The position numbers and the translations under genes were made by a program. A DNA stretch of 64,000 nt from positions 1-64,000 of the forward strand of contig CBDCWT010000086.1 in assembly GCA_965223305.1 (NCBI GenBank), read 5' to 3'. Origin of the DNA: CBDCWT01 sp965223305 (lineage in GTDB: Bacteria; Planctomycetota; Planctomycetia; Pirellulales; Pirellulaceae). Below are positions 18,734 through 27,987 of this stretch, in pieces; the first letter of the stretch is position 1, and each line of letters begins with the position of its first letter. The notes below the pieces were generated by a model. The model had not been told where the DNA came from and ran no database searches. It saw only the letters and a program-made list of their open reading frames with translations.

Positions 18734-20749
18734 TCACTCCTTACGTCTAAACTGAGTGTCTAGCCACTGGGAAACGCGAGCGTGCAGCGATTCCTGATGC
18801 GCGATCAGCCGTAGCCTCTCCGGAACTCCCCTTAACTCGTAAACGGCGGCGGCACGCTCGACCCATTCACGCATCCTGACACCCGCAGCCTCATCTTGCG
18901 GCTCGCCAATCAAAACAGCTCGCGGCGCGATCGCGGCAACCAGCTCAGCCGTCGAGCACCCCGACGATGCGGTGTCGCGAACGGCCTCAGGATTACCGAC
19001 AACCGACGCGATGATCCGTTGATCCAAGGCCGGCAGGAGCAGCCCCATCGAGCCGACGCGGCCGTCGCTAACATAGCCGATCCGCTCGCCGTGGACTTCT
19101 GGCAAGGACTGTAGCACATCAACAGCCCGCATCGCTCGCCACACCGTCGCCATGATCCGCCCGGGCGACTCCCGTGACGACCTGTCCGGCAACAGACAGA
19201 CATAACCGCGCTCGGCCAACCGTCTCGTGACCTGTTCAGAGTCCGCCTGCAGCGGGTCGTTCCACATGCATAGTATCCCCACGTTGGTACCGATGGGTGC
19301 GTCTTTGCGCAACAGCAACTCGGCGCTGTCGCGGCGATGCAGGTCCGTCTGATAGCTAATCCTGCGGCGAACGAGCATCTCTTCCACTACCTCGCGCTCA
19401 ACCTGCATATCAAGAGGAGCTCGCTGGGCAGGTTCAGGAACCGGCCCCCACGCAGCTTGCACCGCAGCTGCAATCTGTGCGCGACGGCGGCCCCAGTCTG
19501 CGGCGTTTCGAATCGGCCGTACAACTCCCTCAGCATCCCTAACAACCAACAGCTCACTTTGCCGCGAATCATCGACGGAGGAAGGCTGGCGAGGCGTCGC
19601 GCCGGGACCACGATTTTCGAGCAGATAAAGACCGCTGCGTCCGGAGGCAATCAAATCGAGATCACCATCGCCGTCGATATCCGCCGCCTTCGGATCGAGG
19701 CCGAGAGAAACACGCTGCCCCGCGGAGATCGTCCAGCGCTGCCACGCGCGGGTCGTCGGATCGAACTGGTAACGATAGACCGAAATCGGATCGTACGCTC
19801 CCGGATCCGATCCGCCGTGCGACATGTAGCGTTTCCCAGCCACGAGTTCCCTGCGGCCGTCTCCATCAAGGTCAACCCATAGCGGTGCATGACCCTGAGA
19901 CCAGCTCGTGTCGATAGCATGCCTGACCCACTGGCGGTATCCACCCTGCTTGGTTTGTTCCAGCCAGTACACGCCAAACCCGTGGGCGCTGGCCCAAACT
20001 ACGTCGCTGTCTCCATCCTCGTCGACATCCGCAACGATCATCGGGATGCTCGCCCGTTCGAGGTGAAACTCCGGGTGCCAGTGCCAACGACCAGTGCGCC
20101 GATCCTCAGGGGCTTTGAGCCAACCGAACTGCCCGACGATGTCGCCGCGACCATCGCCGTCGATGTCGCCGAACCCCAAACCATGCCCACCCAGTTGCGC
20201 TGGAAGATCGTGACGCTGCCAACGAGGCGCGGCTGCGCTCGAGTCATCGTCCCAGATCAACTCGAACCAGGCTGCGAAACGTGCACCGTTGGGCAAGAGA
20301 TCAACCTGCCCGTCACCATCGACGTCAATCAGCCGACCAGTTTCCATCGGACCGGGTTCAACAACCACATGAGTCGTCCACGGGCCAAAGTCGGCACCCG
20401 GGTGCTGAACCCACTTAATACTCCGGCTGCGGTAGTTGACGGTGACGATGTCGGTCCAGCCATCCCGATTGATATCGAGGGCCAGGTGCGCGAATCCGTC
20501 GGGCCGGTCTCGGATGCGTGGGACGCTACGTACGTAGTGTCGTTCCCAGTCGGGCGCCTCATACCAGTCGCCTCCACAGACGATATCAAGCTTGCCGTCC
20601 CGATTCACATCCAACACGGCCGCGGCGCTGTAGTCCGTGGACGGGTTGATGACGTGGCAGTCAAAAGTGATCTCCTCTGCAGTGCACCGCAAAGCAGCCA
20701 GGCCGAGGACTGTCACAGCGAGGAACCAGAGATGAACGCAAGGGCGCAT
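18734..20749 (-). CDS. Secreted FG-GAP/VCBS propeller fused to alpha/beta-hydrolase-like domain
   Basis: About 671 residues from ATG 20749 (signal peptide MRPCVHLWFLAVTVLGLAAL). Residues about 30-370 form an FG-GAP/VCBS propeller (VLDVNRDGKLDIVCGG, ALDINRDGWTDIVTVN, DVDGDGQVDLLPNG, DIDGDGRGDIVGQFG, DVDEDGDSDVVWAS, DIDGDGDLDLIASG). The C-terminal 270 residues resemble planctomycete acetyl-xylan-esterase/dienelactone-hydrolase proteins (GILCMWNDPL, ERGYVCLLPDR, IGYVSDGRVGSMGLLLPALD, APRAVLIGEPQD, RLIAHQESLHARVSQWLD). The usual GxSxG nucleophile elbow is degenerate (GYVSDGRVG), so catalysis is uncertain. The propeller may bind polysaccharide at the cell surface. Confidence 0.75.
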   Translation of the reverse strand: MRPCVHLWFLAVTVLGLAALRCTAEEITFDCHVINPSTDYSAAAVLDVNRDGKLDIVCGGDWYEAPDWERHYVRSVPRIRDRPDGFAHLALDINRDGWTDIVTVNYRSRSIKWVQHPGADFGPWTTHVVVEPGPMETGRLIDVDGDGQVDLLPNGARFAAWFELIWDDDSSAAAPRWQRHDLPAQLGGHGLGFGDIDGDGRGDIVGQFGWLKAPEDRRTGRWHWHPEFHLERASIPMIVADVDEDGDSDVVWASAHGFGVYWLEQTKQGGYRQWVRHAIDTSWSQGHAPLWVDLDGDGRRELVAGKRYMSHGGSDPGAYDPISVYRYQFDPTTRAWQRWTISAGQRVSLGLDPKAADIDGDGDLDLIASGRSGLYLLENRGPGATPRQPSSVDDSRQSELLVVRDAEGVVRPIRNAADWGRRRAQIAAAVQAAWGPVPEPAQRAPLDMQVEREVVEEMLVRRRISYQTDLHRRDSAELLLRKDAPIGTNVGILCMWNDPLQADSEQVTRRLAERGYVCLLPDRSSRESPGRIMATVWRAMRAVDVLQSLPEVHGERIGYVSDGRVGSMGLLLPALDQRIIASVVGNPEAVRDTASSGCSTAELVAAIAPRAVLIGEPQDEAAGVRMREWVERAAAVYELRGVPERLRLIAHQESLHARVSQWLDTQFRRKE

Positions 20750-20846
20750 GTATGAATGATGATGGTTGAGGTCTAAAAAGCAAGTCAGCAGATGGTCCTC
20801 GGCTCGGTCGGTCACTTTGGTCACACAACGCTGTGATGGATCTCGT

Positions 20847-20879
20847 GTAGCCGAATTCGCGCGTGAGCCGCAGGCTCAC
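20847..20879. repeat. GTAGCCGAATTCGC arm plus GTGAGCC-GCA-GGCTCAC hairpin
   Basis: A single left arm of the GTAGCCGAA repeat family followed by a perfect 7-bp stem with GCA loop (20863-20879). It ends 17 bases before the proposed 5' end of the group II intron; some group II introns insert just after stem-loops, so this may be its target. Confidence 0.5.
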
Positions 20880-22360
20880 GGGCTTAGTCATAAACGGTGC
20901 GGATGTCACTGGGCATCCAAATCCTACCTGTGCGGGTCCGTACCTGGACAGAAATCGTTCCCCGAACTCCGAAAGGAGGTAAGTAGCTAGTACCAGATTA
21001 ATTAATGGTAACGAAGGAGCCAGGGAGCGATACCTGGGGAGGCGGCGTGTTTCGGCCTAGGCGGGGTGCCAACCTCCGCGAGTCGGTGAAGCACGGGGAG
21101 CCCAACAACTCGAAGAGCTCCTCGCATGGAGATGGGTACGGTTAGTCGCCATGCGGACGCTAGGGTGGTTGATGTCGTCGCCTCGGGAAAATGGCTCGTG
21201 AGTTGACCGGTGAGGTCCCCCACCGCCCAGCACATAGGGCTGGTAAGTCTGACCATAAGTCGGTGACGAAAGGAAGGACAACGCGATGGATGAGGAGCAG
21301 AGGTACCTCCAAACCTCGAAGACCCCCTCGGGGACTACAGCAGAGCCGGAGTAACGACAGCAAGGCTGATCGTGAAAGGCAAAACCTGAGAGAGCGAGAT
21401 GAGAAGTCGTCTGTCCGACGGGACAATCTGCATATGCGAGCAGTTAGCACATCGTCTGCGGCCGCCAAATCGGCCTGCCCGTGCGTTCCGCCCGGGAAAC
21501 ACGATGGGGCGAGCAATGGGCTCACCAGGCTAAGAACACTCGCCAATGGCGGCGATGAAACGTCTCGCGGTTACAAGCGTGAGGAGGCCCACATGGCCAA
21601 GAAACGCAAAGTGCATTCATTGACCGGGAGGATCACTCTCAAGTTGATGAATGTGGCTTGGAAAGCGGTGAAACGCAACCGTGGGGCTGCGGGCATCGAT
21701 AAGGTGAGCGTACAGATGTTTAACGCCAACCTCCACGAGAACTTGCAGGCTCTGATGCGAGACTTGAAGAAAGGCAACTTTCAACCCAAGCCTCTGAGAA
21801 GAGTCTACATTCCCAAAGACCCAAGCGGAAAAAAGCTTCGCCCACTAGGCATTCCGGCTATCAGAGATCGAATCGCTCAAGAAGTGATACGTAGGCTTCT
21901 CGAGCCGATCTTCGAGCCGCTGTTTCACGACAATTCCTTCGGATTTCGTCCTGGGCGAAACTGCCACCAGGCAGTCGAGCGGGTGCTGAAGTACCACAAA
22001 CAGGGATACCGGGTCACACTAGACGCCGATATCTCGGGGTTCTTCGATCAGATACCGCATCGAGTCATCATGGAAGGCCTCGCCCGCGAAGTGGCTGATA
22101 GGAACATTTTACGGCTGGTAGAAAAATTTCTACGAGCTGGCGTGATGGAAAACGGAGTCTTCAAACCAACTAACATTGGGACTCCTCAAGGGGGTGTAGT
22201 CGCTCCTCCAACGATATTGCAAACACGGGCGGTTTGTTCGATAGGTTGATCCCGAGAAAGAGTCTTCGGCCATGTTATGGCGAAGGCTGGACACCGCCGT
22301 AACTGGAATCTCAGCTTCGGGTTGCGGCGGTAAGCAAGCCCTTGTGCCGGGAGCAATCAC

Positions 22361-22594
22361 ATGGATGGACCACGGAATCATGCTCGCAATGATGTCACAG
22401 CAGTCGTAGCAAGGGAATTCGAGCCGACTCGAATTGAACATCAACTGCTTGCCCAAACTTTCGACCTCGTCTGCAAGGGAGTGATCGACTCGCAGGAAGC
22501 TTCAACGAACTCGGCAATGACAAATCACACAACGATAAGCGCGGCTAGACATCTTCCGGCTGGGGTGGATGGTGCGAGGAGGCGTGCAGCATGA
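22361..22594 (+). CDS. Small ORF translationally coupled to the serine recombinase
   Basis: A 77-residue protein (MDGPRNHARNDV...DGARRRAA) in the recombinase element. Its TGA overlaps the recombinase ATG as ATGA (22591-22594), a strong sign of translational coupling and that both are real genes. The central part (REFEPTRIEHQLLAQTFDLV) is predicted helical; no DNA-binding motif is recognisable. It could be a directionality or accessory factor, or a leader controlling recombinase translation. Family unknown. Confidence 0.55.
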   Translation: MDGPRNHARNDVTAVVAREFEPTRIEHQLLAQTFDLVCKGVIDSQEASTNSAMTNHTTISAARHLPAGVDGARRRAA

Positions 22595-22971
22595 CAACTC
22601 GTTCCGCAGCTGACGCGTCCGTAGCTTCAGTAAGTCGCGTGGCAATCTACGCCCGCGTCTCGTCAGATCAACAGGCTCAGGAGCAAACGATCGAAAGCCA
22701 AGTGACCGCACTTCGCGAGCGTGTTGAACATGACGGTCATACACTCGACGATGAGCTGTGCTTTCTTGATGACGGAGTAAGCGGCTCAACATTGAAACGA
22801 CCAGCGCTTGAACAGTTACGCGACATAGCGTGACCTTGCGGCGAGGCTGCAATCCTCGAAACTTGTCGCTAGCACTTGAGGGGTAGGCACCGATTCGGCG
22901 ACCACGGGCCGGCGGAACGCGCCGTTGAGGATCTGGCGGAGTGTTTTGCGGCGCGCGGTAGGGGAGAGTTT

Positions 22972-24627
22972 CTACGAACTCATTTGAGCGACTGTGAGCT
23001 CGGCGACCGCGTCCTGGTAGTTCCAGGGCATCCAACTTTCGGGCTGCTGGGCGACTTCCGATGAATGCAGTTGCAGCTGATTCAGGTAGTCGAAAGCGTT
23101 GACAGCGTTGAGCTCGCAGGTGTAGATCAGGCTCATGTAGATGTCACCGACCAACGCGCCTCGGCGAGACCGAAAGAAGAGTGAATTCTTGCGATGTAAA
23201 ATTGCCTTTTTGAGTGCGCGTTCGCACAAATTATTGTCCAGCGGCGCGCCTGCCTTGCGCAGAAACAGTGTCAGTGAGTCCCAACGCTTGAGCAAGTAGT
23301 TGATGGCTTCTCCCAAGGCCGAATTGGGTTCGACCAACTTTTCGGTGAACTGCCTTTCGAGCCACTTCTTCAAACCATCCATGGTTGGCTTGCTGTGAGC
23401 CTGATGATACGCCAGGCGTTGCTCGGCATCTAAGCCTTCGTCGCGGGCCACTTGATCATGGTGATAGATTGCCTTGAATGCCTTGATCACGTAGCGGCAT
23501 TCGTCCGTGAACCGGTCATAAAGGTCAACGAAGTTTCGCCGGCCATGACTGAGACAATTTGCCAGAATCGTCTCGAACTCTTGCGGAAGATTCCGGGACA
23601 GCCCATCGCACATCTGAATCGGGGCGCCGAGTTCATCCTCGCGATGTTTCAGGACATCCGCCAAGTTCTCACCCGCATGTTGACGCCCGCTGAAGAAGAG
23701 CGCAATCCTTAAACCCGCGCGCGTCGCCACGACACCCGAAGTAAACAGGCCGGTGCGGTCTGGATCATGGGGATCTTCGGGGGGAGGCGACTTCTTGGCG
23801 CGCTCTCCCATCAGCTCCAGAATCTTGACCGTCGTATCGTCGTTGTAGAGCACGTCTCCTTGAGCAGCTTGCCGGATCAGCTCTTCATAAGCAGCAAGCA
23901 GTAACAGAGCGCCTGCGTACACGATGCCCCACTGCGTGGAGGCCGCCAGCGGAATCTGACAGTCCGCTTGCAGCAGCTGCAGTCGGTTGAAAGGCAGCCC
24001 GCTCCCATACTTGAGCAGCCCAATCATGCTCGCCACCGTGTGGTCGTACTTCGCTTCCCCCGCATCCTCCGGCGCAGGTGCCGTGAACAACTTGCCGCAA
24101 AGATGGCATCGCAATCGTTGCAGGCGATAGACAGTCGCCTGAAGCGGAGCTTGTCCCACGAAACGGACGATGACGTACGGTTTTTTCTCGTAGACGGTGC
24201 CCGCCTGGCACTCCGGGCATGCATCACCCGGTGAGAGTGTGGCATGCTCAACGTCTACTTGCGTTGCGCCCGGATAGTCATCCGCGCCGTAACGACCATG
24301 CCCCGGTGCTGATTGATCGTCTGGAGAAGTGTCATTCGCGTTGTCGTCATTGGGCGAGTCATCAATGTCCGTCGCCAGATCCTGCTGGTCATCATCTTCA
24401 TCGTCGAGCAGCCTGCTTGCTTTCTCACTGCTATCGCCGAAAAGAAGTTTGCGCAGCCGAGCGATGGTGGTGTTCTTGTCGCCGACGATCTCGAAGAAAT
24501 GTTTGTACGAATCAAAGATCTGACGCAGTAACTCGGCATCTGCCTCGCAAAGCGGATGCGACATGGCGCGGTCGAGCAGTTCATCCAACTGCTGAGAATT
24601 CACTTCGACGATTTCCGGCGCGTTCAT
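22972..24627 (-). CDS. tnpC: IS66 transposase TnpC
   Basis: A 551-residue DDE transposase of the IS66 family. N-terminal helical region with LRKLLFGDSSEKASRLL, an acidic linker, a zinc-finger (CPECQ..., RCHLCGKLF), then the central domain (KYGSGLPFNRLQLLQ, GDVLYNDDTTVKILE, MCDGLSRNLPQEFETILANC, CLSHGRRNFVDL) and the C-terminal ARKNSLF-like RKNSLFFRSRRGALVGDIYM and NAFDYLNQLQ. Length fits the family. It acts with TnpA and TnpB on the element's own ends. Confidence 0.95.
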   Translation of the reverse strand: MNAPEIVEVNSQQLDELLDRAMSHPLCEADAELLRQIFDSYKHFFEIVGDKNTTIARLRKLLFGDSSEKASRLLDDEDDDQQDLATDIDDSPNDDNANDTSPDDQSAPGHGRYGADDYPGATQVDVEHATLSPGDACPECQAGTVYEKKPYVIVRFVGQAPLQATVYRLQRLRCHLCGKLFTAPAPEDAGEAKYDHTVASMIGLLKYGSGLPFNRLQLLQADCQIPLAASTQWGIVYAGALLLLAAYEELIRQAAQGDVLYNDDTTVKILELMGERAKKSPPPEDPHDPDRTGLFTSGVVATRAGLRIALFFSGRQHAGENLADVLKHREDELGAPIQMCDGLSRNLPQEFETILANCLSHGRRNFVDLYDRFTDECRYVIKAFKAIYHHDQVARDEGLDAEQRLAYHQAHSKPTMDGLKKWLERQFTEKLVEPNSALGEAINYLLKRWDSLTLFLRKAGAPLDNNLCERALKKAILHRKNSLFFRSRRGALVGDIYMSLIYTCELNAVNAFDYLNQLQLHSSEVAQQPESWMPWNYQDAVAELTVAQMSS

Positions 24628-24707
24628 GAACCGGCTTCCGTGCCGAAGTTCGATCCATCTGGGAGCAATGGATCATGAATTGCCGGTGGAAGACAAGAGC
24701 AGTTCTT

Positions 24708-25076
24708 CTAGGTGCGCGGGCTTACCGGACGCCAATCCGGCGCGGCGCCGGTGTGAGCGGGATTACCGGCCGAAAAGAGCACGGATAGCTCATGCGCCGC
24801 CATGACTTTCGCGCTGCTATCCTCGTCAGCCGCCGAGGGCCACCAGCCGAAATTTCCCGTCGATAACCGCTTGTGGCAAAGCCAAAACCCTTGGCCGTCA
24901 TAAACCAATGCTTTGATCGCAGTGCGGCGGCGATTGCGGAAAACGAAGACGGCACCGCTGAACGGATCGTGGCTGAGAGAATCCTTGCAGAGCTTCGCCA
25001 AGCCATCGATACCTCGACGGAAGTCGGCAGGTGCGACGGCCACCAGGATCTTCATCTGAGGAGTGATCTGCAGCAT
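24708..25076 (-). CDS. tnpB: IS66 accessory protein TnpB
   Basis: A 122-residue protein of the IS66 Orf2 type: APADFRRGIDGLAKLCKDSL, DPFSGAVFVFRNRRRTAIK, LVYDGQGFWLCHKRLSTGNF. It is needed with TnpA and TnpC for IS66 transposition; its biochemical role is unsettled. The start overlaps the end of tnpA at 25076, a normal arrangement. The C-terminal 25 residues look GC-driven and slightly different from typical copies. Confidence 0.9.
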   Translation of the reverse strand: MLQITPQMKILVAVAPADFRRGIDGLAKLCKDSLSHDPFSGAVFVFRNRRRTAIKALVYDGQGFWLCHKRLSTGNFGWWPSAADEDSSAKVMAAHELSVLFSAGNPAHTGAAPDWRPVSPRT

Positions 25077-25453
25077 CAGCCGACATTCCAGAAGCTACGG
25101 CTCAACGCCAGCAGATCGGGAAGGGGCTGCCCTTTCACGTGCACTCGCATGCGAGCGCCGGCGGCGTCCTCCCATTCGATCACACACTCTGGCGGCGAGA
25201 CCAATGGCGACGACGGGAGTTCAACAAATGTCGACGCCGGTGGACTGCCGCCCACGCGCTTCTTTAGCGAGTAATAGTCGAGCTTCAAAGCCCGAGCTGT
25301 CACATGGAGGCCGTGCGTCGCTGCTAGCTTGCTGGCCGCCTTCCAAAGCCGTTCTGGAATTCGTTCGCCCACGGCTCGTGTCTTCCTCCAGGCTGCGAAT
25401 CGTTGAGCTAAGCGAGCAAGCGGTGCGGGTATTGGCAACTTCTGCCCAGGCAT
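25076..25453 (-). CDS. tnpA: IS66 accessory protein TnpA
   Basis: A 125-residue first gene of the IS66. RIPERLWKAASKLAATHGLH and VTARALKLDYYSLKKRV form a helix-turn-helix-like DNA-binding region typical of IS66 OrfA, and the C-terminal half (VIEWEDAAGARMRVHVKG) is the usual beta part. It probably recognises the element ends. It overlaps tnpB. Confidence 0.85.
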   Translation of the reverse strand: MPGQKLPIPAPLARLAQRFAAWRKTRAVGERIPERLWKAASKLAATHGLHVTARALKLDYYSLKKRVGGSPPASTFVELPSSPLVSPPECVIEWEDAAGARMRVHVKGQPLPDLLALSRSFWNVG

Positions 25454-27953
25454 GGACTGTCCTCCGCGATTCGGAAAACAGTCACGCTAGCACACCCCTC
25501 GAAGGTTTCCGGCACGCTTGCCGAAAGCACTCGACATAGCGTATGTCGGTGGCTTCCAGAAACTCTATGTCCACTCGCCGGATCGACTCGCCCGACGTTA
25601 CGCATATCAAGTGTTGCTGGTGGACGAACTGGCGAAGCATGGTGTCGAGATCGAATTCCTCAACCGCGCAATCGGTGTCAGTCCAGAGGAAGACTTGCTG
25701 TTGCAGATGCAAGGGATGTTTGCCGAGTACGAGCGCGCCAAGATCATGGAACGCAGCCGTCGTGGCAAGCGTCATGCGGCGACTCGAGGAAGTGTCAACG
25801 TCCTTTCAAACGCACCGTATGGTTACCGTTATATCTCCAAGCGGGATGGTGGTGGCGCCGCGTCGTATCAGATCAACGAAGAGCAATCCTCTGTTGTAAA
25901 ACTGATCTTCGAGTGGGTCGGTCGTGACCGAATATCCATCGGGGAGGTGAAACGCCGCCTGGATGCGAAACAGATTCCATCTCCCAGGGGCAAGTCATGG
26001 TGGGATCGCACAACCATTTGGGGGATTCTCAAAAACCCTGCATATAAAGGCTCAGCGGCATTCGGAAAGACTCGCTACGGCCCGCGTCGACGGCAGCTGC
26101 GGACTCAACGTGGTCGCACCAAGACGCCACGACGAACGGGCTCGACATACGATACCGATCCCTCTGAACAGATCGTCATCGCTGTGCCAGCGATTGTCTC
26201 AGAAGAACTGTTCGCTGCTGTCGATCAGCAACTTGCTGATAATCGTCAGCGAGGTCGCGAACGCAAACGCGGTGCTCGTTACCTTTTACAAGGCCTCTTG
26301 GAGTGCGAGTGCTGCGGCTACGCATACTATGGCAAGAGGGTCAGCCGCAGCGCAGCCAAGGGGAAGGTTCCTTACGCCTACTATCGATGTGTCGGGACGG
26401 ATGCCTATCGTTTCGGCGGCAAGCGAGTTTGTCAGAACAAACAGATACGCACCGACAAACTCGACCTCGCTGTCTGGGAGGATGCCTGCGAGCTACTGCG
26501 CAATCCGAAGCTGCTTCGCAAGGAATACAAACGGCGTTTATCGACGCCAGCAAGTTCTTCCAGTGAACGATCGCTGAAGAAGCAAATCTCCAACGCACAG
26601 CAGACCGTCAATCGACTAATCGATGCGTATTCAGATGGGGTCCTGACACGTAAGGAGTTCGACCCGAGGATCGAACGAGCAAGGAAGCGACTGAATGACC
26701 TCGAAACGCAACTGTCCGATCTTCAGACCGAGACGCGCGAGCAAACAACTTTGCGCGAAGCGTTGGCATGTTTGGACAGCTTTGCAGACAGCGTCAGCTC
26801 TAATCTGGATGCCGCGGACTGGACAACAAAGAGAGAAATCCTCCGTACATTGATCGCTCGTGTCGTGATCGAGCCCAATCAGATTCGAGTCGTGTACCGC
26901 ATCAACTTCCCCCTTTTTGCGAAGAAAGCTAGCAAAGCTGGTGGCGAAGAAGTTTTGCACTTTTGTTGGAGGAGCGGTTTCACCACTGATTTCGAATGTG
27001 GTTTTGAACCAGTTCGATTGGTTTCTCCAATCGAAGATTCTTGAACCACCAAGACCCTTCGGTCCAAACTTGCAGTTTGTGCGGTACGCCGATGACTGGT
27101 GCGTGTTTCTTAGCAACCAGGACAAGCGGCGTGCCGCCACTATTCGTGATGAGATTGCTGAGTTTCTGCATGAACAGTGCGGTCTTCAACTCAGCCAGGA
27201 AAAGACCAAGATCACGCATGTCCGCGAGGGCTTCGATTTCTTGGGATTCCGCCTCATCCTGAAGCTCGGAACGCGGGGGCGGTTAACACCGCATATCTTG
27301 GTGAAACCGGAAGCAATGACCAATGCGGTCAGACGCATCAACGAGGCTGTCCGATGGGTGGCCGCGCAAGACAGTCTGGCCGTACGGGTAAGGCGGGCGA
27401 ATGCTGTCTTGAAAGGATGGGCCAACTATTATCGGCCGGCGTGCAATGTTAGCGCCGCCGTTAACACCGTCCGTTCTCATGCGTTCTGGGCCATCGTATC
27501 AGCGGCCCAGCGCAAGCTCAATTTGACGACCGGCCAGGTTATTCGCCGGTTTTATGGTGGACGGCGTGGCAAGAAGTGCCTCACAATCCACGAGTACTCC
27601 CTTTGGCAAGGACGTGTGCGGTTTGACGGCCACATCCAAGCTCCGAAGGAGTACCACCCTGATGACCGACTTCTCCCTCCGCAGTTCGAGGAAGGCTTTT
27701 TCTTCTATGAGCCGCGACGGGGAGGACAAATGGATATGAAAGGACAGGCGCTGCGGCGCGCCAGCTACCAGTGCGAGCAATGTGGTGCCGGGCTTAGCTG
27801 GATTGGTTCCTATCTCGATCACATCAGGCCCGTCGGCGAATTCGCCAGCTTTGAACAGGCCAACACGCTGGACAACGTCCAAATGTTGTGTCCTACTTGC
27901 CATCGAGAGAAGACTCGACAGGAACGTTCAAAGGCAGTTGAGAAATAGCTGGA

Positions 27954-27987
27954 GAGCCGGATGCTTGGAAACTTGCAAGTCCGGTTC
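27954..27987 (+). ncRNA. Group II intron domain V
   Basis: The 34-nt hairpin starts GAGCCGGATGCTTGGAAACT and ends TGCAAGTCCGGTTC; it has the AGC catalytic triad, a GGAAAC tetraloop region and the two-base bulge before the GUUC end expected of domain V. It lies 6 bases after the IEP stop. A GC-rich stem consistent with domain VI follows at 27996-28020. Confidence 0.88.

Larger units (their letters stand above)
22830..25532 (-). mobile_element. IS66-family insertion sequence
   Basis: Has tnpA, tnpB and tnpC on the minus strand. The ends GTGACCTTGCGGCGAGGCTG and (inverse of right end) GAGTGCTTTCGGCAAGCGTG match at about 14 of 21 positions, and an 8-bp target duplication GACATAGC lies at 22822-22829 and 25533-25540, as expected for IS66. 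Length is 2,703 bp; all three genes look intact, so the copy may be active. Confidence 0.9.
22201..26976 (+). mobile_element. Serine-recombinase element inserted in the intron RT gene
   Basis: Bounded by 12-bp inverted repeats CGCTCCTCCAAC (22201-22212) and GTTGGAGGAGCG (26965-26976) and flanked by the dinucleotide GT (22199-22200 and 26977-26978). Collapsing to one GT exactly restores the RT reading frame. A two-base core is what serine recombinases exchange. The element is 2,065 bp once the IS66 and its duplication are subtracted and carries only two genes, a 77-residue ORF and the recombinase. Confidence 0.85.
22591..27044 (+). pseudogene. Large serine recombinase, split by IS66
   Basis: The N-terminal resolvase domain (22591-22829; VAIYARVSSDQQAQEQTIES with the catalytic Ser in RVSS) continues after the IS66 at 25541 (AYVGGFQKLYVHSPDRLARR, MFAEYERAKIMERSRRGK). 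It is followed by a Recombinase domain (PYGYRYI, WDRTTIWGILKNPAYKGSA), a zinc ribbon (LLECECCGYAYYGKRVS, with Cys in KRVCQNKQ) and a coiled-coil region (about 26540-26760). Removing the IS66 and one 8-bp duplication gives a continuous protein of about 580 residues. The stop codon (27042-27044) lies outside the element, so the last 22 or so residues come from intron DNA. Confidence 0.85.
21593..27948 (+). pseudogene. ltrA: Group II intron reverse transcriptase/maturase with HNH domain, interrupted
   Basis: Start ATG 21593 follows GAGGAGG. The N-terminal part (21593-22200) has RT domains through GTPQGGVV: GAAGIDKVSVQMF, LRPLGIPAIRDRIAQEVIRR, FGFRPGRNCHQAV and DADISGFFDQI. The rest resumes at 26977 with SPLISNVVLN, FVRYADDWCVFL (catalytic YADD), KTKITHVREGFDFLGF, a maturase domain (LKGWANYYRP) and an HNH endonuclease (CEQCG, DHIRP, LCPTCHREKT). 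Removing 22201-26976 and one GT joins codon 203 as GTT and gives an intact 525-residue protein. The gene is currently split, so the intron cannot make its own maturase. Confidence 0.85.

Noticed and set aside
19889..20755. A 288-codon plus-strand ORF over the FG-GAP/hydrolase gene
   Set aside because: It is antisense to the D-x-D-x-DG repeats; the Val/Asp/Ile pattern is the mirror of those codons.
22502..23035. A minus-strand ORF across the IS66 left border
   Set aside because: It spans the junction of two elements, is Arg-rich and has no motif; the plus-strand recombinase start explains the region.
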